Origin: JAFLCL01 sp039809495
GTDB taxonomy: Bacteria > Myxococcota_A > Polyangia > Polyangiales > Sandaracinaceae
Direction: 5' to 3'
Assembly (NCBI GenBank): GCA_039809495.1
Contig: JBDHVC010000002.1
Location: 62,001 to 126,000 of the forward strand
Length of the DNA: 64,000 nucleotides
The notes beneath the pieces were generated by a model. The model saw only the letters and a list, made by a program, of their open reading frames with translations. It did not search any database and had not been told where the DNA came from. Made by a program: the position numbers and the translations under genes. Positions 14,448-23,052 of this stretch are shown piece after piece. The stretch's first letter is position 1; each line of letters starts with the position of its first letter.

Positions 14448-15488
14448 CTAGACGCGCGGCGGCAGGACCGAGGGGCGCGCCGGGTTCGTCCGCTGGCTCG
14501 CGTCGTGGACGCGCTCGACGAGCGCGCGCATGGCCTCCGGGCTCGCCTCGAGAGGCGGCTCCCCGCCCCACCCGAAGATGTGTCCTCGCTGAGCCGCCAC
14601 GGCGTCGACGAGCCGCTCGGCCTGCTCGAGCAGCTCCGCGAGGGGGCCTCGGAGGAGGCTCGGATCGAGGTTCCCGTGGATCGCCAGGGGGCCGTCCTCC
14701 ACGAGCGCTCGCCACGCGGGGCCGAGCGCGACGTCGTGGCCCAGCGTGACTCCGTCGACGCCGCTCCGTCGCACCTCGCGCAGGAGCGGGAGCGGCGCGG
14801 GCGTCAGGTGTAGGGTGGGGACGCGGGCGCCGACGCGCTCGACGAGGGACCGCGCGAAGGGCTGGACCAGGACCGCGTACTCGCTCGGGGTGAGCGAGAC
14901 GATGGCGTCGTCTCGGAGCAGCACGGCGTCGAGCCCCGCGTCGATCTGCGCGCCGAGCAGGCGCGCGCTCGCCTCGACCAGCCTGCCCATCGCCGCGCCC
15001 CACGCGCCTCGATCGGCGGCGAACGCGGACGCGCGGCCCTCGCCTCGGAGCACGGCGAGGAGGAGGCTGAAGGGCGCGGTGGTGACGCTCACGAGCGGGA
15101 GCCGCCCGCCGAGGCTCGCTCGCGCCCTCCGGACGGCCTCGATCAGGTGGGGGAGCGAGCCCTCGACGTCGAGCTCCGCTGGGAGCCGATCGACGTCGAA
15201 CGAGGCGGGATCGGCGCGATCGTCGCCCTCGGGTGGCCTCGCCCCCTCAGGGCGGAGCGCCGCGACGAGGGCCTGCGGATCGCTCGCGAGGACGACGGCG
15301 TCGAGCCCCAGCCACGCCGCGGCGTCGATCGAGACCTCGCTCGCGAGCCGGGGATCGCGTGAGAGCCCTTCGAGGCCGACCCTCGACAGCACCTCCCGCG
15401 CTTTGGGCGCGAACCCGAAGGGCGAGACGAGGCAGACGGGCGTGAACGGTGTCGGCTGGCATCGACACGCGGCGAGGAAGGCGGACAT
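14448..15488 (-). CDS. Uroporphyrinogen-decarboxylase (HemE)-like protein with lost catalytic residues
   Basis: The protein is 346 aa, the usual HemE length, and retains the fold signature best at its end: I-H-G-N-L-D-P-S-L-L near residue 270 and G-H-I-F-G-W-G-G about 45 residues later. In true HemE the N-terminal R-Q-A-G-R-Y loop binds the substrate carboxylates; here that place reads V-S-P-F-G-F-A. The G-H-I-F-N-L-G-H-G histidine is replaced by G-G. The catalytic aspartate region, S-D-P in V-L-A-S-D-P, may be kept. These losses argue against uroporphyrinogen decarboxylation. It could be a methyltransferase-like or regulatory paralogue of the URO-D superfamily. A TTGCTAGGTT element lies 6-15 bp upstream of the ATG, suggesting a leaderless or short-leader transcript. 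Confidence 0.7.
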   Translation of the reverse strand: MSAFLAACRCQPTPFTPVCLVSPFGFAPKAREVLSRVGLEGLSRDPRLASEVSIDAAAWLGLDAVVLASDPQALVAALRPEGARPPEGDDRADPASFDVDRLPAELDVEGSLPHLIEAVRRARASLGGRLPLVSVTTAPFSLLLAVLRGEGRASAFAADRGAWGAAMGRLVEASARLLGAQIDAGLDAVLLRDDAIVSLTPSEYAVLVQPFARSLVERVGARVPTLHLTPAPLPLLREVRRSGVDGVTLGHDVALGPAWRALVEDGPLAIHGNLDPSLLRGPLAELLEQAERLVDAVAAQRGHIFGWGGEPPLEASPEAMRALVERVHDASQRTNPARPSVLPPRV

Positions 15489-15593
15489 TGCGCGAACCTA
15501 GCAAGGAAGCAGGGCGGGGCGGGCGAGGATCCGGCCTCGCCCTGCGTGAGCGCGCGGGCTCGCTCGGTGGAGAGGTGGGGGCGAGGCGCGCTG

Positions 15594-17708
15594 TCAGAAC
15601 ACGAACGCGATCCGGGTCTGGAGCGTCCACATGAACGGATCGGAGAGCCGGCCCCAGCCGCTCGCGTAGTCCCGGCTCGCGCCGAGCGCGTCGCCGACGC
15701 CCATGACGCCGAACTCGTTGCTCCACCGCATCTCGTCGTGCGGGCCCCAGCTCACCTTGAGCGCGAGATCCGCCTCCCAGCCGAGGAAGCAGTTGGACGA
15801 GGCGATCGAGGGGCAGGTGCGCGACGCGCCGCCCGCGGCGCGGTTCAGGGGGCCGTTGAGCTGATCGGCGAAGGCGACGAGGAACTGCCCGACGATCTCG
15901 AGCCCGCCCCGCTCGCCGAGCGGTCGCAGTCGCACCTGCGGCAGGATGTAGACCGAGTTCCAGACGCCGCCGTTCGACCAGAGGGAGGAGGAGATGCCGG
16001 CGTACTCGACCGCGGTCCGCATGTTGAGGACCATCGGGTAGAGCAGGAGCCCGACCTGGTAGTTGAAATTATTGGGCCGCTGCGTGAGCTCGGTGATGCC
16101 GAGGATCGAGCCCTGCTGACCCGTCGAGAAGCCTGACTCGACGTACGCCGTCCAGCTCGGATCCTCGAGACCGAGCCGCGCCGCGCCGCCCCAGATGTTC
16201 GCGCCGATCTGCCGCTCGGTCGTGCCGTATCCGATGCGCGCGCCGGGGGGCGTCTCGTCACGCACGGGCCCACAGCCCCCGGGCGTGTCGCAGAAGTCGC
16301 CCGTGAGGCCGACGGCGTGGCTCGTGCCCTGGATCGTGTAGAGCTCGCCCTCCGTGTAGAGGAGCGGCGCGCGGCGCCCGAACGCGGACCAGCGCAGGCG
16401 GTAGAAGATGTCGCCGATCCAGACATCGGAGCCGGTGTAGGCCTGCCCGCGGTGGACGAGGACCATGCCGGCGATGAGCTCGTCGCGCGCGTTCACGCTC
16501 GCGTTGAAGTCGGGATCGATCCACGCGAGGATGAGCGTCGTCTCCCAGACGTCGTCGAGCCCCGACATCGCGCCGTCGCCATAGCCCGAGCCCGCGAGGA
16601 AGCCGTACGGGAGCGGGGAGCGGTGGAGCGGCGGGAGATCCATGCGGCTCGGGTCGGCGGTCGAGGCCCACGGGTTCTTGCCGACCCCGCGGGTGTCCTC
16701 CGCGAGCCAGTCGTACGCGATCCCGAGCACGAGCGGCGTCGTTGGCTGACCGTCGGGCCCGCGGGTCTCGGCCAGGTGAAGCCCGCCGAGCGTGTTGACG
16801 ATGCTGAGCGGCCTCGTGAGGAAGATGACCCGATCGTAGGTCGTGCCCGAGAGCGCATCGCCGAAGTCGTTGCGGAACGACGTGTCGGGCGTGGCGCCGA
16901 ACGCGCCGATGCCGCCGTCGTTGAACAAGAGCCCCATCCCGCCGTTCGAGCCCTGACGCCCGATGCGGATCTGTCCGATCGGGGTCATGAATTCGAGCCA
17001 GAGGCGCCGCAGGAAGATGGGGTTGACGTCCGTCCCCCAGGAGTAGCCGGACACGAGGCTCGTCGTGGACGGGTCGTTCGCGAAGATCGGGGTCGCGGCG
17101 AGGCGGTCGTTGTCGCCGAAGACGACGTTGTCGAGCATGTCGATCTGCGCGCGCAGCGCGGCGATCGGCTGGAAGCGGTTCGAGCCGAAGACGACCGACG
17201 GCTCGAGCCGCAGGCGCATGTAGCCGAACGCCATGTCGGTGGAGCCGTCTCGACGCGTGCTCGGGCCGGGGACGGGGACGTCGTCCCAGACCCCGATGCG
17301 CGCGCGGTAGTAGCCGTGGAGGACGAAGTCGATGGGCAGATCGGTGCTGGTCGGCCCATCACCACCACCGGGAGCCGGAGGCGGCGGAGGCGGCGGAGGC
17401 GGCGGAGGCGGAGGCGGCGGAGGCGGAGGCGGTGGCGGTGGCGGTGGCGTGAGCGGAGGATGCGCTTCGTCGCCTGGCCCCCACACCGCGTCCCATTCGT
17501 GCTCGCTCGTCGGGGCCGTGCCGCCCTCCTCGACGTCCGCGGAGCTCGGAGGTTCGCTCGCGTCGCCTTGGCTCGGCGCTTCACTCGATCGTCCGGGCTC
17601 GCTCGCCGCATCACCACCCGCCGTCACGCTCTGCGCCGCGATGGGCGCGACGACGACCCCCGAGAGCGCGAGCAGCGCTAGCACCGACACGAATAGGCGG
17701 CTCATCAT
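15594..17708 (-). CDS. Putative outer-membrane beta-barrel protein with polyproline linker
   Basis: About 704 aa from the ATG pair at 17708/17705, chosen because GGAGGA lies directly upstream and a signal peptide (S-R-L-F-V-S-V-L-A-L-L-A-L) with A-x-A cleavage follows at once. An acidic, Ser-rich region of some 80 residues leads into a run of 24 prolines. Then come about 570 residues of alternating aromatic/polar strands, including F-V-L-H-G-Y-Y-R-A-R-I, ending in the aromatic-terminated strand R-I-A-F-V-F. That ending is typical of outer-membrane barrels recognised by BamA. I believe it belongs to a family of long delta-proteobacterial barrels (perhaps TIGR04551), but could not check. Cargo is unknown; a porin is the simplest reading. 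The polyproline stretch should need EF-P for translation. Confidence 0.7.
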   Translation of the reverse strand: MMSRLFVSVLALLALSGVVVAPIAAQSVTAGGDAASEPGRSSEAPSQGDASEPPSSADVEEGGTAPTSEHEWDAVWGPGDEAHPPLTPPPPPPPPPPPPPPPPPPPPPPPPAPGGGDGPTSTDLPIDFVLHGYYRARIGVWDDVPVPGPSTRRDGSTDMAFGYMRLRLEPSVVFGSNRFQPIAALRAQIDMLDNVVFGDNDRLAATPIFANDPSTTSLVSGYSWGTDVNPIFLRRLWLEFMTPIGQIRIGRQGSNGGMGLLFNDGGIGAFGATPDTSFRNDFGDALSGTTYDRVIFLTRPLSIVNTLGGLHLAETRGPDGQPTTPLVLGIAYDWLAEDTRGVGKNPWASTADPSRMDLPPLHRSPLPYGFLAGSGYGDGAMSGLDDVWETTLILAWIDPDFNASVNARDELIAGMVLVHRGQAYTGSDVWIGDIFYRLRWSAFGRRAPLLYTEGELYTIQGTSHAVGLTGDFCDTPGGCGPVRDETPPGARIGYGTTERQIGANIWGGAARLGLEDPSWTAYVESGFSTGQQGSILGITELTQRPNNFNYQVGLLLYPMVLNMRTAVEYAGISSSLWSNGGVWNSVYILPQVRLRPLGERGGLEIVGQFLVAFADQLNGPLNRAAGGASRTCPSIASSNCFLGWEADLALKVSWGPHDEMRWSNEFGVMGVGDALGASRDYASGWGRLSDPFMWTLQTRIAFVF
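17377..17448 (-). repeat. Triplet repeat tract encoding 24 consecutive prolines
   Basis: On the + strand 24 GGN triplets (GGA/GGC/GGT) follow one another. Read on the gene strand they are CCN proline codons inside the barrel gene. The mixed codons (CCG, CCT, CCA) show it is not a pure slippage product. It links the acidic N-terminal region to the barrel. Confidence 0.9.
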
Positions 17709-17836
17709 TCCTCCACTCGACAGCATCTCGAAGCAGGCGAACCCACCCGGCTCGGGCGAACGCGCTGCCTCTCTCCTCGAAGCTCCAGGTGTCACGTGCC
17801 GGCGGTGTGCTCCCACGCGCCCTCACGCTCGCGCGA

Positions 17837-17874
17837 TGAAAACACGAAAGCGGCTCCTCGCAAAGAGGAACCGC
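17837..17874 (-). terminator. Rho-independent terminator after the 17914-18957 lipoprotein gene
   Basis: Read on the minus strand, GCGGTTCCTC and GAGGAGCCGC form a 10-bp stem (one G-U pair) around a 5-nt loop. The U-rich tail TTTCGTGTTTTC follows. The hairpin lies 40 bp after the lipoprotein stop at 17914 and should separate it from the barrel gene. The rest of 17709-17913 shows nothing else recognisable. Confidence 0.8.
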
Positions 17875-17913
17875 ATCGCGTCGAGGGGGCTGGTCGCGCC
17901 GCGTCGAAGACGC

Positions 17914-18957
17914 TCAGTGAAGATACCGGGCGCAGGGGTGGCTCGCGCCGTAGTCGGAGCGCAGGGGCTGGATGTTGACGATCGTCACGCCGTCCGCGAG
18001 CGTCGCGACGGCCTCGCAGCCGAGCAAGACCGGCTCGGCGTCGCCCACCCGCCGACCCCACGCCTCGACGCGCAGCGGCTCGGAGGAGGCGGGCAGGTTC
18101 ATCGCGGCGTAGAGGCCCTCGTAGTTCGTGTAGAGCTGCTCGTTGCTCGGCTTCGACTCGGCGCCCGCGCGACGGAAGTAGCGGAAGTGCGCGCCCTCCG
18201 CCTCGACCTCGCTCGCCTCGACGATCTCGCTTCCGTCCGGCCGAAACGCGCGAACGAGCGCGCCCCCGACGTCCTCGCCCGCCGAGTCCTGGACGCGGCC
18301 AGCGAGGATCGTCGTGCCAGGCGCTCGCTCGAGGCCGAGCGAGAGCGGGATGAGCTGGAGCGTCGAGAGCGCGACGGCGTTGCCATCGACCGACTGCCCC
18401 GCGCTCGCGGGCGCCGGCTCGTTGTATTGGATCGAGTCCGCGTATTGGGTCGCCGCGGTGCCTCCGCTCAGGTTCTCGAAGACCCGATAGGCGTACCAGC
18501 CGTTCGCGGGGAGGGTCACCGTCGCGGTGCCATCGCTGCCCGTCGTGAACTCCTGACAGACGTCCGCCGGGCAACCCTCTCGGATGGCGTTGTCGGAGAA
18601 GAGGTTCACGCGGGTGTTGCGCGCGACCTGACCTTCCTGTCCGAAGACGGTGAGCCGGAAGGTTACGCCGATCGCCTCGCCCGGCGTCGGCGCCGTCATC
18701 GCGCCGAGGCGGGAGAAGTCAGGTGTCCCCGCGCCGTCCTCGCCTCGGCTCGTGACGGGGCAGCCACCGTTGCTCGCGGGGATCGGGCACGCGTAGCCCT
18801 CGGACGTTCCATCGCTCGGCGGGGTCGGGGCGTCGACCGAGGTGCTCGCGTCGGGCGTCGTCGAGGGCCCCGGACAGCCGCTCACCAAGAGGCCCGCGGC
18901 CGCCATTCCAAGGGCGCCTCGGACCATCGCGCCAACGTGGGGATCGAGCTTGATCAT
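17914..18957 (-). CDS. Secreted lipoprotein with carboxypeptidase-regulatory-like beta-sandwich
   Basis: The 347-aa precursor has a hydrophobic signal and lipobox L-V-S-G-C (Cys28), then a Pro/Thr/Ser/Asp-rich spacer. The mature part contains pieces typical of carboxypeptidase-regulatory or Ig-like domains, such as D-G-T-A-T-V-T-L-P-A-N-G-W-Y about two fifths in and a later G-R-V-Q-D-S-A-G-E-D-V-G-G-A-L-V-R-A. Several Cys pairs (C-P-x-D-V-C among them) suggest disulfides. No catalytic motif is seen. ATG at 18957 was chosen for the GAGGAG ribosome-binding site 6 bp before it. It has its own candidate promoter upstream and a clear terminator downstream, so it is likely monocistronic. Role unknown; a cell-surface binding protein is the best guess. 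Confidence 0.7.
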   Translation of the reverse strand: MIKLDPHVGAMVRGALGMAAAGLLVSGCPGPSTTPDASTSVDAPTPPSDGTSEGYACPIPASNGGCPVTSRGEDGAGTPDFSRLGAMTAPTPGEAIGVTFRLTVFGQEGQVARNTRVNLFSDNAIREGCPADVCQEFTTGSDGTATVTLPANGWYAYRVFENLSGGTAATQYADSIQYNEPAPASAGQSVDGNAVALSTLQLIPLSLGLERAPGTTILAGRVQDSAGEDVGGALVRAFRPDGSEIVEASEVEAEGAHFRYFRRAGAESKPSNEQLYTNYEGLYAAMNLPASSEPLRVEAWGRRVGDAEPVLLGCEAVATLADGVTIVNIQPLRSDYGASHPCARYLH

Positions 18958-19009
18958 GCGCTGCTCCTCATCGACCGCGAGACCGCATCGGGCGGGCCGC
19001 GACGGCTGG

Positions 19010-19039
19010 TTTGTACCCGCCTCTCGAGGTCTGCGTAAA
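19010..19039 (-). promoter_or_regulatory. Candidate sigma-70-type promoter for the 17914-18957 lipoprotein gene
   Basis: On the minus strand TTTACG and TACAAA are separated by 18 bp. This is an AT-rich patch in GC-rich surroundings, about 50 bp before the ATG. The -10 match is fair and the -35 moderate. The same intergenic stretch (18958-19168) also holds a small GGGGCT/AGCCCC hairpin at about 19093-19109 with no U tail. Confidence 0.45.
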
Positions 19040-19168
19040 GGGGCTCACGGCAGGAATCCGTCGAGCTGATTCGTGCCGTCCCTCGACCGTCGGGGGCTGC
19101 CCGAGCCCCTCCCTCCCGCCGAGCCGACGCGCCCACGCTCGCCCGATCACGTCGAGCGAGGCCCGCCG

Positions 19169-20182
19169 TCAGCCCGGAGCTCCCATCATCTCGTCGATCT
19201 CGGCGCCGAAGAGGACGCGCAAGCCGCGGCTCAGCGTGGACGCGCGGAGCCGGGCTCGGAGCTGGACGTCGCCGTCGCTCCTCGCGATCTCGAGCGCGCG
19301 CGCGGCCTCCGCGATGCCGAGGGCCTGGCCGAGCTCGCTCTCGGCGAGCGAGCCGAGGAAGGCGCGCAGGTTCTCCTCGATCGTCGTGGGGAAATCGCCG
19401 AGGAGCCGCGCCTCGACGACGAGCCACGCGGGATCGGTCGCGTCGGGGCCGAGCGTGAGCGTCAGATCCTCGAGGCGCGAGAGGACGAGGCCGATCCCCT
19501 CGGGCGGGAGGCCGAAGGGGCCGCGGTGCAGGTAGAAGAGTGGGGCGCTCGAGGCGGCGTCGATGAGCGATCGCTCGCGCGCGGGCGCGGGCGCCTCGCT
19601 CTCGGCGCGCAGGCGGGAGGCGATCCGGCCGGCGAGCGCCGGGGAGCCATCGACGAGCGCCACCTCGTGCGGACCGAGCGCGAGGAGCTCGAAGCGTCGC
19701 GCGAGATAGGTGCCCGCGCGTCGCATCACGGGCCGCTCGGCGCTCGACTCGAGCGGCGTCATCCGGTGGCCGATCTCGCCGACGACGATCGACGCGTGAA
19801 ACGCGCCCCGCGCGAGCCACGCGACCTCGGCGTCGGGGTACGTCGCGACGACGAGCGTCTCCAGGCTTCGGGGATCGACGCCGTGGCGATCGCGAAAGGC
19901 GTCGACGCGCGCGCTCGGCACGACGGCGTCGATGACGGCGCGCGTCGCGGGCGAGGAGAACAAGACGTCGGGCCGCGCGCGGACGAGCGACTCGAAGCCA
20001 TCGGGGACGAGCGCCTCGATGGGCACGGCGGGCGCCTCGTCGCGCACCGACGCGCCCCCGCACCCCGCGGCGCAGAGCGCGCCGATGAGGAGCCCGATCG
20101 CGAGGGACCGCGCGGCTCGCTCGACGCGATCGGCCGATCGAGCCGCGCTGGCTCGGCGGGCGGGAGGAGCGCCCGCGGCCAC
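19169..20182 (-). CDS. Uncharacterised lipoprotein
   Basis: About 337 aa if translation starts at the GTG at 20182; the open frame runs further into recA, so the start is uncertain. A basic segment rich in Arg/Ala/Pro precedes a hydrophobic stretch and lipobox (L-C-A-A-G-C). The mature protein, about 290 residues, begins with an acidic spacer and then P-D-G-F-E-S-L-V-R-A-R-P. It has a mixed alpha/beta pattern and no catalytic motif I recognise. The wording of the domain (a volume of values compared over A-R-x-L-L-x-x-F-P and a terminal amphipathic helix) recalls other myxobacterial lipoproteins without a name. It follows recA by 83 bp on the same strand and may share its transcript. Function unknown. 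Confidence 0.6.
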   Translation of the reverse strand: MAAGAPPARRASAARSADRVERAARSLAIGLLIGALCAAGCGGASVRDEAPAVPIEALVPDGFESLVRARPDVLFSSPATRAVIDAVVPSARVDAFRDRHGVDPRSLETLVVATYPDAEVAWLARGAFHASIVVGEIGHRMTPLESSAERPVMRRAGTYLARRFELLALGPHEVALVDGSPALAGRIASRLRAESEAPAPARERSLIDAASSAPLFYLHRGPFGLPPEGIGLVLSRLEDLTLTLGPDATDPAWLVVEARLLGDFPTTIEENLRAFLGSLAESELGQALGIAEAARALEIARSDGDVQLRARLRASTLSRGLRVLFGAEIDEMMGAPG

Positions 20183-20265
20183 GCTCGCAGGGGCGCGCAG
20201 GGGCGCGCGACGGGGGCTCGACGAGGCGGCCCGGTGGCTCGATCGGATCGCGATCGGATCGCGCG

Positions 20266-21393
20266 TCAGGCCTTCGCCTGCGGGCGCCGCTCGCTGCCCT
20301 TCTCCTTGTCGGAGGCGGCCCTCTCCGCCGCCGGCGCGTCGGCCTCGACCTTCGTCGCGATCCGCCGGATCTCGCGCTTCTCGAGGATCTGCTGCTCCAC
20401 CCACGTCAGCATCTCCGGGTGCTGCTCGAGGTACGCGCGGGCGTTGTCTCGACCTTGGCCGATGCGCTCACCCTGGCAGGAGTACCACGCACCCGCCTTC
20501 TCGATGATGCCCATCTCGCTGCCCAGATCGAGCACGTCGCCGCTCTTGCTGATGCCCTTACCGAAGAGGATGTCGAATTCGCACTCCACGAAGGGCGGCG
20601 CGAGCTTGTTCTTGACGACCTTGACGCGGGTTCGGTTGCCGACGGCCTGCTCGCCCTGCTTGATCGTCCCGATCCGGCGGATGTCGAGGCGCTGCGACGC
20701 GTAGAATTTGAGCGCGTTGCCGCCCGTCGTCGTCTCCGGCGAGCCGAACATGACGCCGATCTTCATGCGGATCTGGTTGATGAAGAAGAGCGTGGTGTTG
20801 GACTTGTGGACGGTCGCCGTGAGCTTGCGGAGCGCCTGGCTCATGAGGCGCGCCTGGAGGCCTGGCTGTTGGTCGCCCATCTCGCCCTCGATCTCCGCTC
20901 GCGGGACGAGCGCCGCGACGGAATCGATGACGATGAGATCGACCGCGCCCGAGCGGACGAGGGTGTCGGCGATCTCGAGCGCTTGCTCGCCGTGATCGGG
21001 CTGGGCGACGAGGAGATCCTCCGTGTTCACCCCGAGCCGACGCGCGTAGGTCACGTCGAGGGCGTGCTCGGCGTCGATGAAGGCCGCCACACCGCCCATG
21101 CGCTGCGCCTCCGCGATGGCGTGGAGCGTGAGCGTCGTCTTGCCGCTCGACTCCGGGCCGAAGACCTCGATGATGCGGCCGCGAGGGTAGCCACCGACCC
21201 CGAGCGCGATGTCGAGCGCGACCGAACCCGAGGGGATGACCGCGATCTCCTTCTGGGCCTGCTGCAGCTCGCCGAGGCGCATGATCGCGCCCTTACCGAA
21301 GTTCTTCTCGATGGTGCCGAGAGCCGCCGTGAGCGCACGGTCGCGGTTGGGGTCGGTGGCGGGAGCGTTGGAGGGGTTGCGGTTCTGGCTCAT
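20266..21393 (-). CDS. recA: Recombinase RecA
   Basis: The 375-aa protein has all RecA hallmarks: Walker A G-P-E-S-S-G-K-T-T near residue 68, the catalytic E in I-D-A-E-H-A-L-D, Walker B L-I-V-I-D-S-V, and loop L1/L2 segments G-D-Q-Q-P-G-L-Q-A-R and F-G-S-P-E-T-T-T-G-G-N-A-L-K-F-Y-A-S. The ring-forming core is followed by a Lys/Glu/Ala-rich C-terminal tail. RecA forms filaments on single-stranded DNA for homologous repair and triggers LexA self-cleavage. ATG at 21393 has AAGGAAG just upstream. The leader of about 120 bp carries a LexA-type box, so SOS control is expected. cinA lies upstream on the same strand, as in many bacteria, but with its stop 250 bp before recA. Confidence 0.98.
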   Translation of the reverse strand: MSQNRNPSNAPATDPNRDRALTAALGTIEKNFGKGAIMRLGELQQAQKEIAVIPSGSVALDIALGVGGYPRGRIIEVFGPESSGKTTLTLHAIAEAQRMGGVAAFIDAEHALDVTYARRLGVNTEDLLVAQPDHGEQALEIADTLVRSGAVDLIVIDSVAALVPRAEIEGEMGDQQPGLQARLMSQALRKLTATVHKSNTTLFFINQIRMKIGVMFGSPETTTGGNALKFYASQRLDIRRIGTIKQGEQAVGNRTRVKVVKNKLAPPFVECEFDILFGKGISKSGDVLDLGSEMGIIEKAGAWYSCQGERIGQGRDNARAYLEQHPEMLTWVEQQILEKREIRRIATKVEADAPAAERAASDKEKGSERRPQAKA

Positions 21394-21512
21394 GGCTTCC
21401 TTCGGATGGGTCGGCGGTGCGTGGGGAGGATGGGGCCGAGCGGGCGGGTGGTGGAGGGCCCCCGAGGCCATCTCCGGCAGCGGAGGAGGGGAGGAGGCCT
21501 CGAGGTGGATGA

Positions 21513-21528
21513 CTGATAGAATGTTCAG
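21513..21528. promoter_or_regulatory. LexA (SOS) box upstream of recA
   Basis: CTGATAGAATGTTCAG contains the CTGA-N8-TCAG palindrome. It fits 14 of 17 positions, counting the next C, of the Myxococcus xanthus LexA consensus that I recall as CTRHAMRYBYGTTCAGS. It sits 120 bp before the recA ATG, an AT-rich island in a purine-rich leader. Confidence 0.7.
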
Positions 21529-21644
21529 CCGTCCTCGTCCAGCCTTTTCGACGTCGAGGCGATTCGAGGACGGGACGCGCCGAGCGGCTCGAGACTGACA
21601 GCGCGCCTGTGCTCGACGTACCTCGTCCTCGGCCGCGCCGAGCC

Positions 21645-22883
21645 TCAACGAGCGAGGGCGGAGTCCGCGAGCCAGCGGAGCGCCGCGTAGGCGGCGAGCG
21701 TCCGGATCCGATCCCGATCGCCTCGGAGGTCGAGGAGCTTCGCCTCGGTCTTGCCGTCGCGGCGCGCGAGGCCGAGCCAGACCGTGCCGATCGGCTTCTC
21801 CTCGGTGCCGCCGCCGGGGCCCGCGATCCCGGTGACGGCGACGGCGAGGTCGGCGTCGGAGAGGCGGAGCGCGCCCTCCGCCATCTCCACGACGACCTCC
21901 GAGCTGACCGCGCCGTAGGCCCGGATGAGCTCGGCGTGGACGCCGAGGAGCTGGATCTTCGAGGCGTTCGAGTAGGTGACGGCGTCGAGGAGCACGTACT
22001 CGGAGCTCCCCGGCACGGACGTGAGCATCTGCGCGACGAGCCCGCCGGTGCACGACTCCGCGAGCGCGATCGTGAGCCCTCGATCGCGCAGGACGCGGCC
22101 CACGTACGCGGGGAACGTATCGCTCCCCTCGCCATAGACCCACGCGCCGAGCCGCGCGCGAACGTCGGCGGCCGCGCGCTCCGCCAGCTCCTCCGCGGCG
22201 CGCCCCCCCGAGGCGCGTGCGAGCACCTTCACCTCGACCTCCGGGAAGGCGGCGCGATAGCCGAGCGTCACGCCCGGATGGAGGCCCTCGACGCCGTCGA
22301 GCCGCTCGCCGATCACGGACTCCCCCAGCCCGAAGGTGCGGAGGTGGACCTGGTGGAGGGTGCGCTCGGCGTGCGGGACGAGGCCCGGCGCGATCGCGTC
22401 CTCGAACATGCGCTCCATCTCGCGCGGGACGCCGGGGAGGAAGAAGGCGCGCGCGCCGTTCACGTCGACGGCGAAGCCCGGGGCGGTCCCATCTGCGTTG
22501 CGCAGCATCGTCGCGCCCTCGGGGAGATAGGCCTGCTTCTCGTTGCTCGGGCTCATCTCGCGACCGAGCGAGGCGAAGCGCCGTCGGACGGCCTCGAGCG
22601 CGCTGTCGCTCCGCGCGAGCGGTCGCGCGATGGCGTCGGCCACCGCCTTCGCCGTGCGATCGTCCGTCGTCGGGCCGAGGCCCCCCGTGGCGATGATCGT
22701 CCGATGGCGTGACGCGAGTTCGGTGAGCGCGCGTTGGATGGCGCCCTCGTCGTCGGGCACGGTCGCTCGCTCGCTCGGCTCGAGCCCGAGCTCGACGAGC
22801 CGGCGGGCGAGCCAGCCGGAGTTGGTGTCCTCGATCTCGCCCCGGACGAGCTCCGTCCCGATCGCCAGAATTGCGACGGTCAT
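21645..22883 (-). CDS. cinA: CinA family protein (nicotinamide-nucleotide amidohydrolase / MoCF-biosynthesis-type domain)
   Basis: 412 aa, the normal size for full-length CinA. The N-terminal COG1058/MoCF domain starts at M-T-V-A-I-L-A-I-G-T-E-L and carries A-T-G-G-L-G-P-T-T-D-D near residue 70 and F-L-P-G-V-P-R-E-M. The C-terminal amidohydrolase domain (about 250-412) has A-E-S-C-T-G-G-L-V-A and V-T-G-I-A-G-P-G-G-G. CinA deamidates nicotinamide mononucleotide in pyridine-nucleotide recycling; the N-terminal domain hydrolyses ADP-ribose in some species. ATG at 22883 was preferred because the conserved domain starts at once; the frame is open much further upstream but overlaps the divergent promoter region. 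It is upstream of recA in the common cinA-recA order. The 22884-23052 gap to the divergent M16 gene contains GCGTGCTAG at 22934-22942. Confidence 0.93.
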   Translation of the reverse strand: MTVAILAIGTELVRGEIEDTNSGWLARRLVELGLEPSERATVPDDEGAIQRALTELASRHRTIIATGGLGPTTDDRTAKAVADAIARPLARSDSALEAVRRRFASLGREMSPSNEKQAYLPEGATMLRNADGTAPGFAVDVNGARAFFLPGVPREMERMFEDAIAPGLVPHAERTLHQVHLRTFGLGESVIGERLDGVEGLHPGVTLGYRAAFPEVEVKVLARASGGRAAEELAERAAADVRARLGAWVYGEGSDTFPAYVGRVLRDRGLTIALAESCTGGLVAQMLTSVPGSSEYVLLDAVTYSNASKIQLLGVHAELIRAYGAVSSEVVVEMAEGALRLSDADLAVAVTGIAGPGGGTEEKPIGTVWLGLARRDGKTEAKLLDLRGDRDRIRTLAAYAALRWLADSALAR

Positions 22884-23052
22884 CCACCCCACTCTCGCAC
22901 GAAGGGTCGGCAGGGAAAACGATTTCGCGCGGCGCGTGCTAGTGCTTCGCACGCTGGCTCGGCCCGCTCGCGGCGGGACCGGACCCTTGGTCGAGGAACG
23001 AAGGACGCGGAGAGCCTCGGTGACGCGGAGGCTCCGCCTCGGAGGAGCGAAC

